A stretch of DNA of 64,000 nucleotides from Pseudomonadota bacterium (GCA_018241445.1 JAFEDT010000008.1:1-64000), one strand, 5' to 3'; counted from the stretch's first letter, positions 8,153 through 17,292 are shown. Numbers and translations are program-made. Notes: generated by a model from the sequence alone, not told the origin.

Positions 8153-8961
8153 GCCTCGGGGTCGGCGTCCGTGCTGAAGCCGAACTTCGTACCCCGGTCG
8201 TAGACCAGGTTGAATTCCACGTAGCGGCCACGCTTGAGCAGCAGCCGCTCGCGCGCTGCGTCGTCGAAGGGCGTGTCCTTGCGGCGCGCCACCAGAGGCG
8301 GGTACACGGCGAGAAACGCCTCCCCCACGGAACGTACGAAAGCGAAGTCCGCCTGCGGGTCGTCGCTGGCCAGGTCGTCGAAGAAAATCCCGCCCACGCC
8401 GCGCGCCTCCTGCCGGTGCGGCAGATAGAAGTAGCGGTCGCACCAGGCCTTGAACTGCGCATAGGCATCCGGCCGCCACCCATCGCAGGCACTGCGCAGC
8501 GCGCGGTGGAAGTCCGCGGTGTCCTCTTCGAATGGAAAGGTCGGTGTCAGGTCGGCGCCGCCGCCGAACCAGGCACGGCTGGTCGACAGGTAACGCACGT
8601 TCATGTGCACGGCCGGCACGTAGGGATTGCTCATGTGCGCCACCAGCGAGATGCCACAGGCCGTGAAGCGCCCCTGAGATTCGCGCGCACCGGCCACCTG
8701 GCCATGCGCCTCGGGGGGCAGGACGCCCCACACGTGACTGACGTTGACGCCGACCTTCTCGAACACCGCGCCACGCATCAGCCGCGACTCGCCACCGCCC
8801 TCCAGGGCGTGGCCAGGAGGCTTTGACCAGCGGTTCGAGCTGAAGCGCGCCTGCGGCTCGAAGGCTTCGAAGGCGCCGCACACGCGATCCTGCAGATCGC
8901 GGCAGTACGCCGCCATCGCCGGGGCGAGCCCCGCGGCCGTGTCAGGACTGGCGGCGTTCAT
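8116..8961 (-). CDS. hemF: Oxygen-dependent coproporphyrinogen III oxidase HemF
   Basis: 281 residues. HemF converts coproporphyrinogen III to protoporphyrinogen IX with O2, in the cytoplasm. Family signatures seen: FSSNRWSKPPG-like N-terminal region, GGESRLMRG, HMNVRYL, WFGGGADLTP, HRQEARGVGGIFFDDL and GRYVEFNLVYDRGTKFG. The ATG giving MNAASPDTAAG was chosen; it overlaps the end of hemE by 20 bases. Last gene of the haem operon. The oxygen-dependent form implies aerobic growth. Confidence 0.95.
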   Translation of the reverse strand: MNAASPDTAAGLAPAMAAYCRDLQDRVCGAFEAFEPQARFSSNRWSKPPGHALEGGGESRLMRGAVFEKVGVNVSHVWGVLPPEAHGQVAGARESQGRFTACGISLVAHMSNPYVPAVHMNVRYLSTSRAWFGGGADLTPTFPFEEDTADFHRALRSACDGWRPDAYAQFKAWCDRYFYLPHRQEARGVGGIFFDDLASDDPQADFAFVRSVGEAFLAVYPPLVARRKDTPFDDAARERLLLKRGRYVEFNLVYDRGTKFGFSTDADPEAYLMSLPPLVRW

Positions 8962-10015
8962 GCACGTAGTCCACCAGGCGCGCCACGGCATCCGGGTCGG
9001 TGTCCGGCCAGATCCCATGCCCGAGGTTGAAGATGTGTCCGGGAGCATCCCCGGCGGCCGCCAGCACCGCATCCACGTGGCGGCGCAGCTCCTGCGGGGC
9101 GGCGAACAGCGCCGCGGGGTCGAGGTTGCCCTGCACCGCCTTGCCTGCGCCGAGCTCCTTTCGAACCTGTGCCAGGTCGCTTCTCCAGTCGACCCCGATC
9201 ACGTCCGCATCCAGGTCAGCGACCGCGCTGGTAAGCGCACTGCCCTGGTTCATGTAGTAGATCAGCGGCACGCCCGCGGCGCGCAGGGACGCCATCACGC
9301 GGCGCACCGCCGGCAGCGCAAACTGCCGGTACTCGCGCGGCCCCAGCAGTCCCGCCCACGATTCGAACAGCATCAGCGCCTGGGCGCCCGCGGCGGCCTG
9401 CGCCGCCAGGTACTGCGCCATCGCATCCGCAAGGTGAGTCAGCAGCCGTTGCGCCGCCTGCGGCTGCTGGTACAGGAAGCTACGCGCCGGCGCGAACTCC
9501 TTGGAGGGTTTGCCACACACCAGGTAACACAACAGCGTGAACGGGGCGCCCGCGAAGCCGATCAGCGGCACCCCCTGCGGCAGACCGGCGCGCACCAGTT
9601 CCACCGTCTTCAGGACGAAAGGCACGTCACGCTGCGGCACCAACTGCGGCAGCGCCTCGATCTGCGCTTCGCTGCGGATCGGGTCGCGCACCACCGGGCC
9701 GGGCGCGAAGGTGATCTCCACCCCCATGCCCTGCAGCGGCGTCATGATGTCGCTGAACAGGATCGCCGCATCCAGCGGAAAACGCCGCAGCGGCTGCAGC
9801 GTGACTTCCGCGGCCAGCTCGGGCGTGCGGGTCAGCGCCTCGAAGTCCACCCGGGCGCGCAGCGCGCGATACTCCGGCAGGTAGCGGCCCGCCTGCCGCA
9901 TGATCCACACGGGACGGTGGCTTGTGGGCTGCCGCTGGCAGGCCGCCAGGAACGCCGGCGTCCCCGCGGCCGCAGCGGCCGGCGCCGCAGGTGCGCCGCT
10001 CAAGTCCGCAGCCAT
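8942..10015 (-). CDS. hemE: Uroporphyrinogen decarboxylase HemE
   Basis: 357 residues. HemE decarboxylates the four acetate side chains of uroporphyrinogen III to give coproporphyrinogen III. Conserved segments are PVWIMRQAGRYLPEYR, FPLDAAILFSDIMTPLQGMG, GFAGAPFTL, FESWAGLL and GVDWRSDL, with NLGHGIWPDTDP near the C-terminus. The Ala/Pro-rich first 18 residues are an extension of uncertain importance. The start overlaps the end of hemB by 16 bases. Confidence 0.97.
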   Translation of the reverse strand: MAADLSGAPAAPAAAAAGTPAFLAACQRQPTSHRPVWIMRQAGRYLPEYRALRARVDFEALTRTPELAAEVTLQPLRRFPLDAAILFSDIMTPLQGMGVEITFAPGPVVRDPIRSEAQIEALPQLVPQRDVPFVLKTVELVRAGLPQGVPLIGFAGAPFTLLCYLVCGKPSKEFAPARSFLYQQPQAAQRLLTHLADAMAQYLAAQAAAGAQALMLFESWAGLLGPREYRQFALPAVRRVMASLRAAGVPLIYYMNQGSALTSAVADLDADVIGVDWRSDLAQVRKELGAGKAVQGNLDPAALFAAPQELRRHVDAVLAAAGDAPGHIFNLGHGIWPDTDPDAVARLVDYVHERRQS

Positions 10016-10977
10016 TGCGCCACCTCCACCGCAAAGTAGCTGATGACCAGGTCCGCACCCGCTCGCTTAATCCCGGTCAGGGTCTCCAGCACCGCGGCAC
10101 GCTCATCGATCCAGCCCTGGGCCGCGGCCGCCTTGATCAGGCTGTACTCTCCCGAGACCTGGTAGGCCACCACCGGGACGCTCACGCGGTCGCGCACCTG
10201 CCGGATCACGTCCAGATACGGCCCGGCGGGCTTGACCATCACCATGTCCGCACCCTCACCCACGTCCAGCAGCACCTCGCGCAGCGCCTCGCGCGCGTTG
10301 GCCGGATCCATCTGGTAGGAGCGCCGGTCGCCAAAGGCCGGCGCCGACTCCGCCGCCTCGCGGAATGGCCCATAGAATGACGAGGCGTACTTGGCTGCAT
10401 AGGCGATGACCGGCGTGGTGCTGAAGCCGGCCGCATCCAGCCGGGCGCGGATGGCGCCGACGCGCCCGTCCATCATGTCCGAGGGTGCCACGGCGTCGGC
10501 TCCCGCGCGGACATAATTCAGCGACACTTCGGCGAGTGTCGCCACCGAGGAATCGTTGTCGATCGCACCCTGCGCCGTGACGTGACCGCAGTGCCCATGA
10601 TCGGTGGCGCCGCACAGGCAGACATCCGCCCACACCAGCAGCTTCGGACAGGCGGCCTTGATGGCGCTGATGGCCTGCGCCGCCAGTCCCTGGTGGTCGA
10701 GGGCGGCACTGGCCGCAGCATCCTTGTGGTCGGGCGCGGCAAACAACAGTACCGCGGGAACACCGGCCTCCTCTGCACGGCGCGCCTCCAGCACGGCCTG
10801 GTCCACCGACAACTGGAAAATCCCCGGCATGCTGCCGACCGGATGGCGCACTTGCCTGCCCGGAACCACGAACATCGGGTAGATGAAGCTGTCGGCGCAC
10901 AGGCGCGTCTCGCGCACCATGCGGCGCCACGCATCGGACTGGCGGGTGCGGCGCGGCCGCTCCTGGGGAAATGGCAT
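10000..10977 (-). CDS. hemB: Delta-aminolevulinate dehydratase (porphobilinogen synthase) HemB
   Basis: 325 residues. HemB condenses two 5-aminolevulinate molecules to porphobilinogen. The zinc-type cysteines are present (C120, C122, C130 in DVCLCGATDHGHCGH), which indicates a Zn-dependent rather than Mg-dependent enzyme. Schiff-base lysines lie at K196 (YAAKYASSFYGPFREA) and K249 (MVMVKPAGPYLD). It follows hemD after 4 bases and overlaps hemE. Confidence 0.97.
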   Translation of the reverse strand: MPFPQERPRRTRQSDAWRRMVRETRLCADSFIYPMFVVPGRQVRHPVGSMPGIFQLSVDQAVLEARRAEEAGVPAVLLFAAPDHKDAAASAALDHQGLAAQAISAIKAACPKLLVWADVCLCGATDHGHCGHVTAQGAIDNDSSVATLAEVSLNYVRAGADAVAPSDMMDGRVGAIRARLDAAGFSTTPVIAYAAKYASSFYGPFREAAESAPAFGDRRSYQMDPANAREALREVLLDVGEGADMVMVKPAGPYLDVIRQVRDRVSVPVVAYQVSGEYSLIKAAAAQGWIDERAAVLETLTGIKRAGADLVISYFAVEVAQWLRT

Positions 10978-10981
10978 ATCG

Positions 10982-11797
10982 CTAGGATCCTGTGTTCAAT
11001 AGTTGATGGGTGGCGCGTGCGACGCCTTCCAGCGTCGCGGACTGCGCGAGTACGGCGCCGTGGCCGTGCCGGGCCAGTTCCTGCGCCGTGGTCGGACCGA
11101 TGACCACCGCGCGCGCCGCGCGCAACAGCCGCGAGAAATCCTCTGCGCCGAGCGCCCGCGCCAGTTCCTGCACCGCGGAGGGGCTGGTGAAGGTGACGGC
11201 GGCCACACGCCCCGCGGCAATCGCTTCGCGACAGGCAGCGGTATCCAGGGGCGCGCCCTCCGTGCGGTAGGCCTCAACCTGTGTGACCTCGGCGCCAAGC
11301 CGGGTGAGACCCGCCGCGAGCGTCGGCAACGCGCGCGAACTGGCTGGATATAACACGCGCGGCCGCGCACCCTGCGCTGCCTTGTCGGGCTGGGCGCGTT
11401 GCCAGGCCTCGAAGGCCTGCACCAGGCCGGCCGCATTGGCATCCCGGGGGATCACATCCAGCGACCAGCCGCGCCGGCGCAGCACCTTCGCCGTCGCAGT
11501 GCCGATCACCGCGACCCGCAGATGCGGCGGGGGAGCCGACAGGTATTCCAGTACCGCCGCGACGGCGGGGCGGCTGGCGAACACGATCCAGTCGAACTGC
11601 CCGATCCGGGTCAACGCTTCGCGCAGCAGCGCCGGATCGGCGGCGTGGATCTGCACCGCCGGCCACAGCAGCACCGGCAGGCCCAGCCGCTTCAATTCGC
11701 GGCACAGCGGGCCATCGTGCGATTCCGCACGGGTGACCACCACCGCCCGTTGCGCAGTGGCCGGCGAGAGTGCCGCGGCGACGCCGCGCGGCGTCAC
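10982..11797 (-). CDS. hemD: Uroporphyrinogen-III synthase HemD
   Basis: 271 residues from the GTG that overlaps the hemC stop as GTGA. HemD cyclises hydroxymethylbilane with inversion of ring D. Sequence conservation is low in this family. Recognisable parts are VVVTRAESHDGPL at the N-terminus, FDWIVFASRPAV, VAVIGTATAKVL, VLYPASSRALPTLAAGL and FTSPSAVQELARALG with VVIGPTTAQEL. The frame is open upstream to 11998, but that stretch lies within hemC. Position between hemC and hemB supports the call. Confidence 0.9.
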   Translation of the reverse strand: MTPRGVAAALSPATAQRAVVVTRAESHDGPLCRELKRLGLPVLLWPAVQIHAADPALLREALTRIGQFDWIVFASRPAVAAVLEYLSAPPPHLRVAVIGTATAKVLRRRGWSLDVIPRDANAAGLVQAFEAWQRAQPDKAAQGARPRVLYPASSRALPTLAAGLTRLGAEVTQVEAYRTEGAPLDTAACREAIAAGRVAAVTFTSPSAVQELARALGAEDFSRLLRAARAVVIGPTTAQELARHGHGAVLAQSATLEGVARATHQLLNTGS

Positions 11798-12789
11798 GAG
11801 GCGCGCCCCGGGTCTGCGCGGCCTGGCACGTCTATCAGTCGCGCCGCCCCCTGCTGCAGCAGTTGCTCCGCCACCTGCACGCCCAGGGCCGCTGCCCGGG
11901 CCAGGATCTCCTGCGCGGGATGACCGCGCTCGTGCGCCGCGGCGCCCAGCTCTACAGTGGCGCGGGCATCGATCCGGCGCGAGCCGTCCACTGCACACGC
12001 ACTCCCCGACAGTTGCAGCGACCCGCCCGCCAGTTGCGCCAGCGCGCCGAGTGGCACCTGGCAGCCCCCTTCGATGTGCGCCAGCAGTGCACGCTCGGCG
12101 GTGGCCGCCAGTCGCGCTTCCCTGTCATCCAGTGGCGCCAGCCACCGCTGCGTGAAGGCATCCTCCGCCCGTGCGCACACGCCGATGATCCCCTGCGAGA
12201 CCGCCGGCGGGAACGCGTCGACCGCCAGGTACTCGCTCACGTGCGTCTGCAATCCCAGGCGTGTCAGCCCGGCCGCCGCCAGCACGATGCCGTCGTAGTC
12301 ACCGCGTTGCAGCTTTTCCAGGCGCGTGGGCACGTTGCCACGCAGTTCCAGCGGCTCGAGGTCCCCGCGCAGATGCGCCAGGAAGGCGCGGCGGCGCAGG
12401 CTGCTGCTGCCGATGCGCGCCGCGTGCGGCAGCTGCGCCAGGACCCGGCCGTCACGGCTCAGCAGCACATCGCGCGGATCGGCGCGCGGCAGCGCCGCCG
12501 CCAGTGTCAATCCCGCCTCGATGGCGGTCGTCAGGTCCTTGAGGCTGTGCACCGCGATGTCGACTTCACCGGCCAGCAGCGCACGATCGATCTCGCGGGT
12601 GAAGAATCCCCGCCCCGGGGTCTGCCACAACGGCACCTCGGTCTGGAGGTCGCCGGCGGTGCGGATGTGCACCAGCTCCACCGCCGGCGCCCCGGGTTGC
12701 GCCTGCAGCAGGGACTCGACGTGCCGCGCCTGCCACAGCGCCAGCTGCGAGCCGCGCGTGCCGATGCGCAGGATGCGTGGCGTGCTCAT
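11794..12789 (-). CDS. hemC: Hydroxymethylbilane synthase (porphobilinogen deaminase) HemC
   Basis: 331 residues. HemC polymerises four porphobilinogens to hydroxymethylbilane on a dipyrromethane cofactor. Visible are LRIGTRGSQLALWQA at the N-terminus, the catalytic Asp in DIAVHSLKDL (D78), the Arg-rich IGSSSLRRRAFL and the cofactor-attaching C243 in IEGGCQVPLG. The ATG overlaps the stop of the upstream response regulator as ATGA, so the regulator and hemC are translationally coupled. Confidence 0.97.
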   Translation of the reverse strand: MSTPRILRIGTRGSQLALWQARHVESLLQAQPGAPAVELVHIRTAGDLQTEVPLWQTPGRGFFTREIDRALLAGEVDIAVHSLKDLTTAIEAGLTLAAALPRADPRDVLLSRDGRVLAQLPHAARIGSSSLRRRAFLAHLRGDLEPLELRGNVPTRLEKLQRGDYDGIVLAAAGLTRLGLQTHVSEYLAVDAFPPAVSQGIIGVCARAEDAFTQRWLAPLDDREARLAATAERALLAHIEGGCQVPLGALAQLAGGSLQLSGSACAVDGSRRIDARATVELGAAAHERGHPAQEILARAAALGVQVAEQLLQQGAARLIDVPGRADPGRAS

Positions 12790-13514
12790 GGCGCTGCGTC
12801 CCCATTGAAGCGGTAGCCGACGCCCCAGACGGTCTGGAAGTGCTGCGGATTGGCCGGGTCGCGCTCGAAGCGCTTGCGCAGGCGCAGGATGAAGTTGTCG
12901 ACGGTGCGCGTGGAGGGAAACACGTCATAACCCCACACCCGCTCCAGCAGGTCCTCGCGCGAGACGATCTCGCCCGCGTGGCCGGCCAGCACCTTGAGGA
13001 TCATGGCCTCCTTCTCCGTCAGCTCCTGGGCCTCGCCGTTCCAGGAGCGGCCGCGGAAGCTGCGGAAGTCCACCTCGTTGCCGCCGAACAGCAGCACCTG
13101 GGCGCCGCTGGCGGCTGCGGCGCCGCGGTACCACTCCCAGCGCCGCAGGATGGCGCGCACGCGCAGCAGCAGCTCCTGCAGGTGAAATGGCTTGGCCAGG
13201 TAGTCGTCGCCGCCGGCCTGCAGGCCGCGCACGCGGTCCGCAGGATCGCCGCGCGCCGTCAGGAACAGTACCGGCGTGTTGTTGCCCTGGGCACGCAGCG
13301 CGCGGCACACCGCCAGGCCGTCGATGCCGGGTAACATCACGTCGAGCAGGATCAGGGCGCAGGCGTTGCCGCTGAGCCACGCCAGGGCCTGCTCGCCGTC
13401 GCTGGCGGCGCTGACCTCGTAGCCCTCAGCGCGCAGGTTCTCCAGCACGCCTGCCGCGAGGTGCGGATCGTCCTCCACCACCAGCACCGGCGCCGTCACG
13501 GTTGGCGTGTTCAT
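12786..13514 (-). CDS. OmpR/PhoB-family response regulator inside the haem operon
   Basis: 242 residues. The receiver domain has E14-D15-D16 and phosphoacceptor D58 (LILLDVMLPGIDGLAV), then T (LFLTARG) and K (YLAKPF). The C-terminal winged helix has LTEKEAMILKVLAGHAGE, SREDLLERVWGYD, RTVDNFILRLRKRFE and VWGVGYRF. The start overlaps the kinase stop and the stop overlaps the hemC start (both ATGA). This recalls the algR-hemC linkage of pseudomonads, but AlgR has a LytTR DNA-binding domain, so the regulator here is not its homologue. The natural hypothesis is that it controls haem synthesis or a haem-consuming process. Confidence 0.93.
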   Translation of the reverse strand: MNTPTVTAPVLVVEDDPHLAAGVLENLRAEGYEVSAASDGEQALAWLSGNACALILLDVMLPGIDGLAVCRALRAQGNNTPVLFLTARGDPADRVRGLQAGGDDYLAKPFHLQELLLRVRAILRRWEWYRGAAAASGAQVLLFGGNEVDFRSFRGRSWNGEAQELTEKEAMILKVLAGHAGEIVSREDLLERVWGYDVFPSTRTVDNFILRLRKRFERDPANPQHFQTVWGVGYRFNGDAAP

Positions 13515-14593
13515 GCGCCCTCCTGCCCGGCGGCCGGCCAGGTGAGGGTGAAGCTCGCCCCCTTCCCCGGTCCTTCGCTGGCGGCGCTGACGCGCCCGTG
13601 GGCCAGGTCCATCAGGCGGCGCACGATGAACAGTCCCAGCCCGGTGCCGTAGTGCCCGCCACGCACCTGCAGACGCGTGAAGCGCTCGAACAGCTGCGCG
13701 GCATCCGCGGCGCTGAATCCAACACCGCTGTCGCGCACGGTCAGCTCGACCTGCCCCGGCAGGGTGCGCGCCGTCAGTGCCACCGTGCCACTGCCGCCAC
13801 CCGCGGCCGCCACGGCGGCGAGGGCGTTCTCCAGGATGTTGCGCACCACCACGTCCAGCGCCAGCGGGTCGGCCAGTACCTGCAACTGCGGGGCGATGTC
13901 GCTGTTGATGCTGATCTGCTGGCGCCGCGCGCGCTCGTCCAGCTGCGTGACCACGTGCGCCACCGCGCTCGCGAGCGCGACGGGCTCGGGACGGAAGTCG
14001 ACGCGCCCGCGTTCCAGGCGGGCACTTTCCAGGATCTGCGTGACCATCAGTTCCATGCGCGCCACGTCGGCGAGCATGCGGTCGATGAGCGTGCGCGCCT
14101 GCGGCGGCGGCGGCGCGCGCAGCGCCAGCGTTTCCAGCGACAGCTGCAGGCTCGCCAGCGGCGTCTTGAACTGATGGGAGACCAGCGACAGGAAGCTGTC
14201 CTGTTCCTCCAGCACCCGCGCCTCCGCGCGCAGCGCGCGTGTGATCACCAGCAGGCCCGCGCCAAGCGCCAGCAGGAAGAACGCGCCCTCCCAGGCATAC
14301 TGATTGCTGCGACGCTGTTCTTCCTGCAGCAGTTGCGTCTCCAGCTCGCGGCTCGGCCGCGCCCGCCCGTCGCTGACACTGATCTGCGGCAGCAGCGACT
14401 GCACCCGCGCCGCGGGCGTGCCGGCATCCAGCAGCGCCTGCGCGGCGGCGGCCTGCTGTGTGTAGGCCGCGCGTGCGGCCCGCGCCTTCTGCAGGGCGTA
14501 GGTATGCTGGTCGAACAGCCACCACAGCGCCTGCACCACGGCGATCAGCACCAGGGCCAGCGCGATGCGCTGCAGGGTCTGCCGGGTCTTCAT
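13511..14593 (-). CDS. Membrane sensor histidine kinase inside the haem operon
   Basis: 360 residues. Two membrane helices (about 9-27 and 102-118) flank a short periplasmic segment of roughly 75 mostly helical residues without a recognised sensor domain. HisKA has H140 in FLSLVSHQFKTPLASL. The ATPase domain has the N box (RNILENAL), DSGVGF and GTGLGLFIVRRLMDLAHG. The ATGA overlap with the next gene makes the regulator its partner. It lies 27 bases after hemL. The periplasmic part is Ala/Gln-rich and lacks obvious metal or haem ligands. Confidence 0.93.
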   Translation of the reverse strand: MKTRQTLQRIALALVLIAVVQALWWLFDQHTYALQKARAARAAYTQQAAAAQALLDAGTPAARVQSLLPQISVSDGRARPSRELETQLLQEEQRRSNQYAWEGAFFLLALGAGLLVITRALRAEARVLEEQDSFLSLVSHQFKTPLASLQLSLETLALRAPPPPQARTLIDRMLADVARMELMVTQILESARLERGRVDFRPEPVALASAVAHVVTQLDERARRQQISINSDIAPQLQVLADPLALDVVVRNILENALAAVAAAGGGSGTVALTARTLPGQVELTVRDSGVGFSAADAAQLFERFTRLQVRGGHYGTGLGLFIVRRLMDLAHGRVSAASEGPGKGASFTLTWPAAGQEGA

Positions 14594-14620
14594 GGTGTCA
14601 GCGCCGGGCCCAGGCTGCTC

Positions 14621-15946
14621 TCACGCCGCCGCCCTGAGCGATTCACGCAGCGCGGCCGCAAAGCGCTGCAGATCGGCGGGGCTATGCGCCAGCGACAGGA
14701 AACAGCCCTCGTAGGCCGAGGGCGGCAGGTACATGCCGCGCGCCAGCATGGCGTGGAACAACGCGGCGAAGCGCGCCGTCTCCTGCGGCGACAGCGGCGT
14801 GGCATCGCGTGGCGCACCGCCGCCGTGCAGCGACAACCACAGCAGGGAACCTGCGCGCACCAGCTGCAGCGGGTAAGGCGCCGTTGCCAGCACCGGCGCC
14901 AGCAGCCGCTCGGCCTCGGCGCCCAGCGCCGTAAGGCGCGCCCAGCCGGACTCGCGTTCCAGCAGGTCGAGGGTCGCCAGGCCCGCGCTCATCGCCACCG
15001 GATTGCCCGAGAGCGTGCCCGCCTGGTAGGTGTCGCCCTCCGGGGCCAGGCGCGACATGATGCGGCGCGATGCGCCGAAGGCGCCCACCGGCATGCCGCC
15101 GCCGATCACTTTGCCGAAGGTGGCCATGTCGGGGCGGATGCCGAGCACCTCGGCGGCGCCGCCGCGCGCCAACCGGAAGCCGCAGATCACCTCGTCGAAA
15201 ATCAACAACGCGCCGTGTTCCTGTGTCAGGCGCCGCAAGGTGGTGAGAAACTCCGGCCGCTGCACCAGCAGGCCGTGGTTGGCCGGGAACGGCTCGACGA
15301 TCAGCGCCGCGATGCGCGGGCCCTCGCGTGCGAACAGTTCCTCGGCGGCCGCCTCGTCATCCAGCGGCAGCACGCGCGTGCAGGCGGTGAAAGCCTCCGG
15401 CACCCCGGCCGAGGAGGGGCGGCCGAAAGTCGCAAGTCCGGAGCCGGCGGCGACCAGCAGGTGATCGGCGTGGCCGTGATAGCAGCCGGCGAACTTCACG
15501 ATCAGGTCGCGGCCGGTGTACGCGCGTGCCAGGCGTATGGCACTCATCACCGCCTCGGTGCCCGAGGACACGAAGCGCACCTGCTCGGCGGCCGGATACG
15601 CGGCCGTGACCCGTTCGGCCAGTTCCACCTCCGCCGCGCACGGCGCGCCGTAGGTCGTGCCGCGCGCCACGGCCTGCGTCACCGCCTCCACTACCGCCGG
15701 ATGTGCATGCCCCGCGATCAGCGGGCCCCAGGAACCCACCATGTCGAGGTAGGCGTTGCCGTCGGCATCGAATACCTGGCTGCCTGCGCCGCGCGTGATG
15801 AACAGCGGCGTGCCGCCGACCGCGCGGAAGGCGCGCACCGGGGAGCTGACCCCGCCGGGGATGACGCGCTGGGCGCGCTCGAACCAGGAGGCGGAACGCG
15901 CGTACGGCGTCGCGGCGCTCACGGCGGCCATGGAAGCATTCGTCAT
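14621..15946 (-). CDS. hemL: Glutamate-1-semialdehyde 2,1-aminomutase HemL
   Basis: 441 residues, a PLP enzyme that converts glutamate-1-semialdehyde to 5-aminolevulinate in the C5 pathway. Signatures are PGGVSSPVRAF, SSGTEAVMSAIRLAR, YHGHAD, the PLP-binding D251 (LLIFDEVICGFR) and the Schiff-base K279 (ATFGKVIGGGMPVGAFG). The ATG overlaps the hemA stop (ATGA). Confidence 0.97.
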   Translation of the reverse strand: MTNASMAAVSAATPYARSASWFERAQRVIPGGVSSPVRAFRAVGGTPLFITRGAGSQVFDADGNAYLDMVGSWGPLIAGHAHPAVVEAVTQAVARGTTYGAPCAAEVELAERVTAAYPAAEQVRFVSSGTEAVMSAIRLARAYTGRDLIVKFAGCYHGHADHLLVAAGSGLATFGRPSSAGVPEAFTACTRVLPLDDEAAAEELFAREGPRIAALIVEPFPANHGLLVQRPEFLTTLRRLTQEHGALLIFDEVICGFRLARGGAAEVLGIRPDMATFGKVIGGGMPVGAFGASRRIMSRLAPEGDTYQAGTLSGNPVAMSAGLATLDLLERESGWARLTALGAEAERLLAPVLATAPYPLQLVRAGSLLWLSLHGGGAPRDATPLSPQETARFAALFHAMLARGMYLPPSAYEGCFLSLAHSPADLQRFAAALRESLRAAA

Positions 15947-17286
15947 GATTTCTCCGTGTCGTGATGGGCGCGACCCGCGTCGAGTGCGCCAAAAAAAGCC
16001 TCCACCGCATCGCTGCTCGCGTGCACTGCCGCCGCCCGCAGGCCGCTTAGCGGCAGGTGCGCCAGCCGGTGCGCCAGCAGTGACGCCAGCCGCTCGACCC
16101 CCGCGCGCTGCTGCGGGTCCAGTGTACGCAACTCATGCGCCAGCGCGCGTGCCGCCTCGACGCCTGCGATCTGTTCGAAGCTCGCCCGTAGCTCCGCCAG
16201 CCGCGGACCCAGCGCCCGCGCCGCCAGTTCGGTGCGCAGGTGCGCCAGGCGCTCGTCGATCGCGGCGCGCACCGGGGCCAGTCGAACCAGTTCGTCCACC
16301 CGGCGCCCCTGCGCGGCGTCGATCAGGGCGTCCATCCCCAGGCGCGTCAGCCGCGCAGCGCGGGCTGCCGCCGCATCCACGTTGGGCGGCACGCCGAAGT
16401 CGATCAGCAGCGGGCCGGCCGCAGGCGCCGTGGCGCCGTTGCCCGCCTGTGCGCCCGCCGGCAGGTCGGCGGTGCCGGGACCTGCGGCGGCGAGTCTTGC
16501 GAGGTCAGTCGCGTCCAGTATCGCGGCATCGGTGCCGGCGGCCATCACCAGGGCCGCGAGCGCCGGCGGTCGCTCGCGCAGCGCCGCGAGCGGCAGCGCC
16601 TCACCGCCCACCTGCGCGGCAAGCTCCTGCGCGCGCGCCAGGGTGCGGTTGACGATGACCAGCGACACCCCCGCTTCCTGCAGCTTCAGGGCGCAGCGGC
16701 GCGTCATCGGTGAGACGCCGAGCAGGCCGACACGCCCGCGGTGTTGTTTCAGGTGTTGGAGAACCCGGTCGGCAGCCAGGTCCGCGAGTGACGGCGTCTG
16801 CACCCCGGCCGACAGCCGCCGCACGCGACGGGACATGGCCAGCGCCTCCCCGACTACGCGGTCCAGCAGCGGGCCGCTGGTGCGGGCAGCGCGGGCCTCT
16901 TCCCATGCCCCGCGCAACTGCGTGGCGATCTCCTGCTCGCCCGCCTGCGCGGAATCCAGCCCACAGGCCAGCAGCATCAGGTGTTCCAGCGCAGCCTCCC
17001 CGGTCCAGGCACGCAGTACGCGCGCCGCCTCGGCAGGACCCGGATCGCGTCCCGCGAGACCGCGGAACACGGCGGCGCGGGCATCGCCGGCCGCCTCGCC
17101 ATCCTTCAGCGCAAAGACCACCTCGACCCGGTTGCAGGTGCCCAGGTACAGCACCTCGGCGGCGTCCAGTCCCTCGCGCAGCATCGCCAGCCGCGCGGGA
17201 ATATCGGCGCGCGGCACGGCAAAGCGCGCGACGTCGTCCACGCCGGCATGGCGATACGACAGCCCGACGACCCCGATCTGCTGCAT
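15943..17286 (-). CDS. hemA: Glutamyl-tRNA reductase HemA (divergent)
   Basis: 447 residues. HemA reduces Glu-tRNA(Glu) to glutamate-1-semialdehyde, the first step of the C5 pathway. The catalytic Cys is C51 in LGTCNRVEV, and the C-terminal dimerisation helices are present. Several usually invariant stretches are altered: the GE(P/H)QI(L/V)GQ motif reads AGEQEIATQL, and the NADPH-binding G-x-G-E/K-M region reads LLGVSPMTRRCALKL before VNRTLARAQELA. Length and operon position leave little doubt about function. First gene of the haem operon. The ATG lies 12 bases after a TAGCAT box with no ribosome binding site, suggesting a leaderless transcript. Confidence 0.92.
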   Translation of the reverse strand: MQQIGVVGLSYRHAGVDDVARFAVPRADIPARLAMLREGLDAAEVLYLGTCNRVEVVFALKDGEAAGDARAAVFRGLAGRDPGPAEAARVLRAWTGEAALEHLMLLACGLDSAQAGEQEIATQLRGAWEEARAARTSGPLLDRVVGEALAMSRRVRRLSAGVQTPSLADLAADRVLQHLKQHRGRVGLLGVSPMTRRCALKLQEAGVSLVIVNRTLARAQELAAQVGGEALPLAALRERPPALAALVMAAGTDAAILDATDLARLAAAGPGTADLPAGAQAGNGATAPAAGPLLIDFGVPPNVDAAAARAARLTRLGMDALIDAAQGRRVDELVRLAPVRAAIDERLAHLRTELAARALGPRLAELRASFEQIAGVEAARALAHELRTLDPQQRAGVERLASLLAHRLAHLPLSGLRAAAVHASSDAVEAFFGALDAGRAHHDTEKS

Positions 17287-17292
17287 CCGGCA

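Noticed and set aside
12786..14593. Assignment of the haem-operon two-component system as AlgZ/AlgR
   Set aside because: The regulator has a winged-helix OmpR output domain and the kinase a standard HisKA, whereas AlgR has LytTR and AlgZ a different kinase type. Only the gene position is similar.
13502..15964. An 820-codon open frame on the plus strand
   Set aside because: Antisense shadow of the haem-operon kinase and hemL; sequence rich in Arg, Gln and His without any motif.
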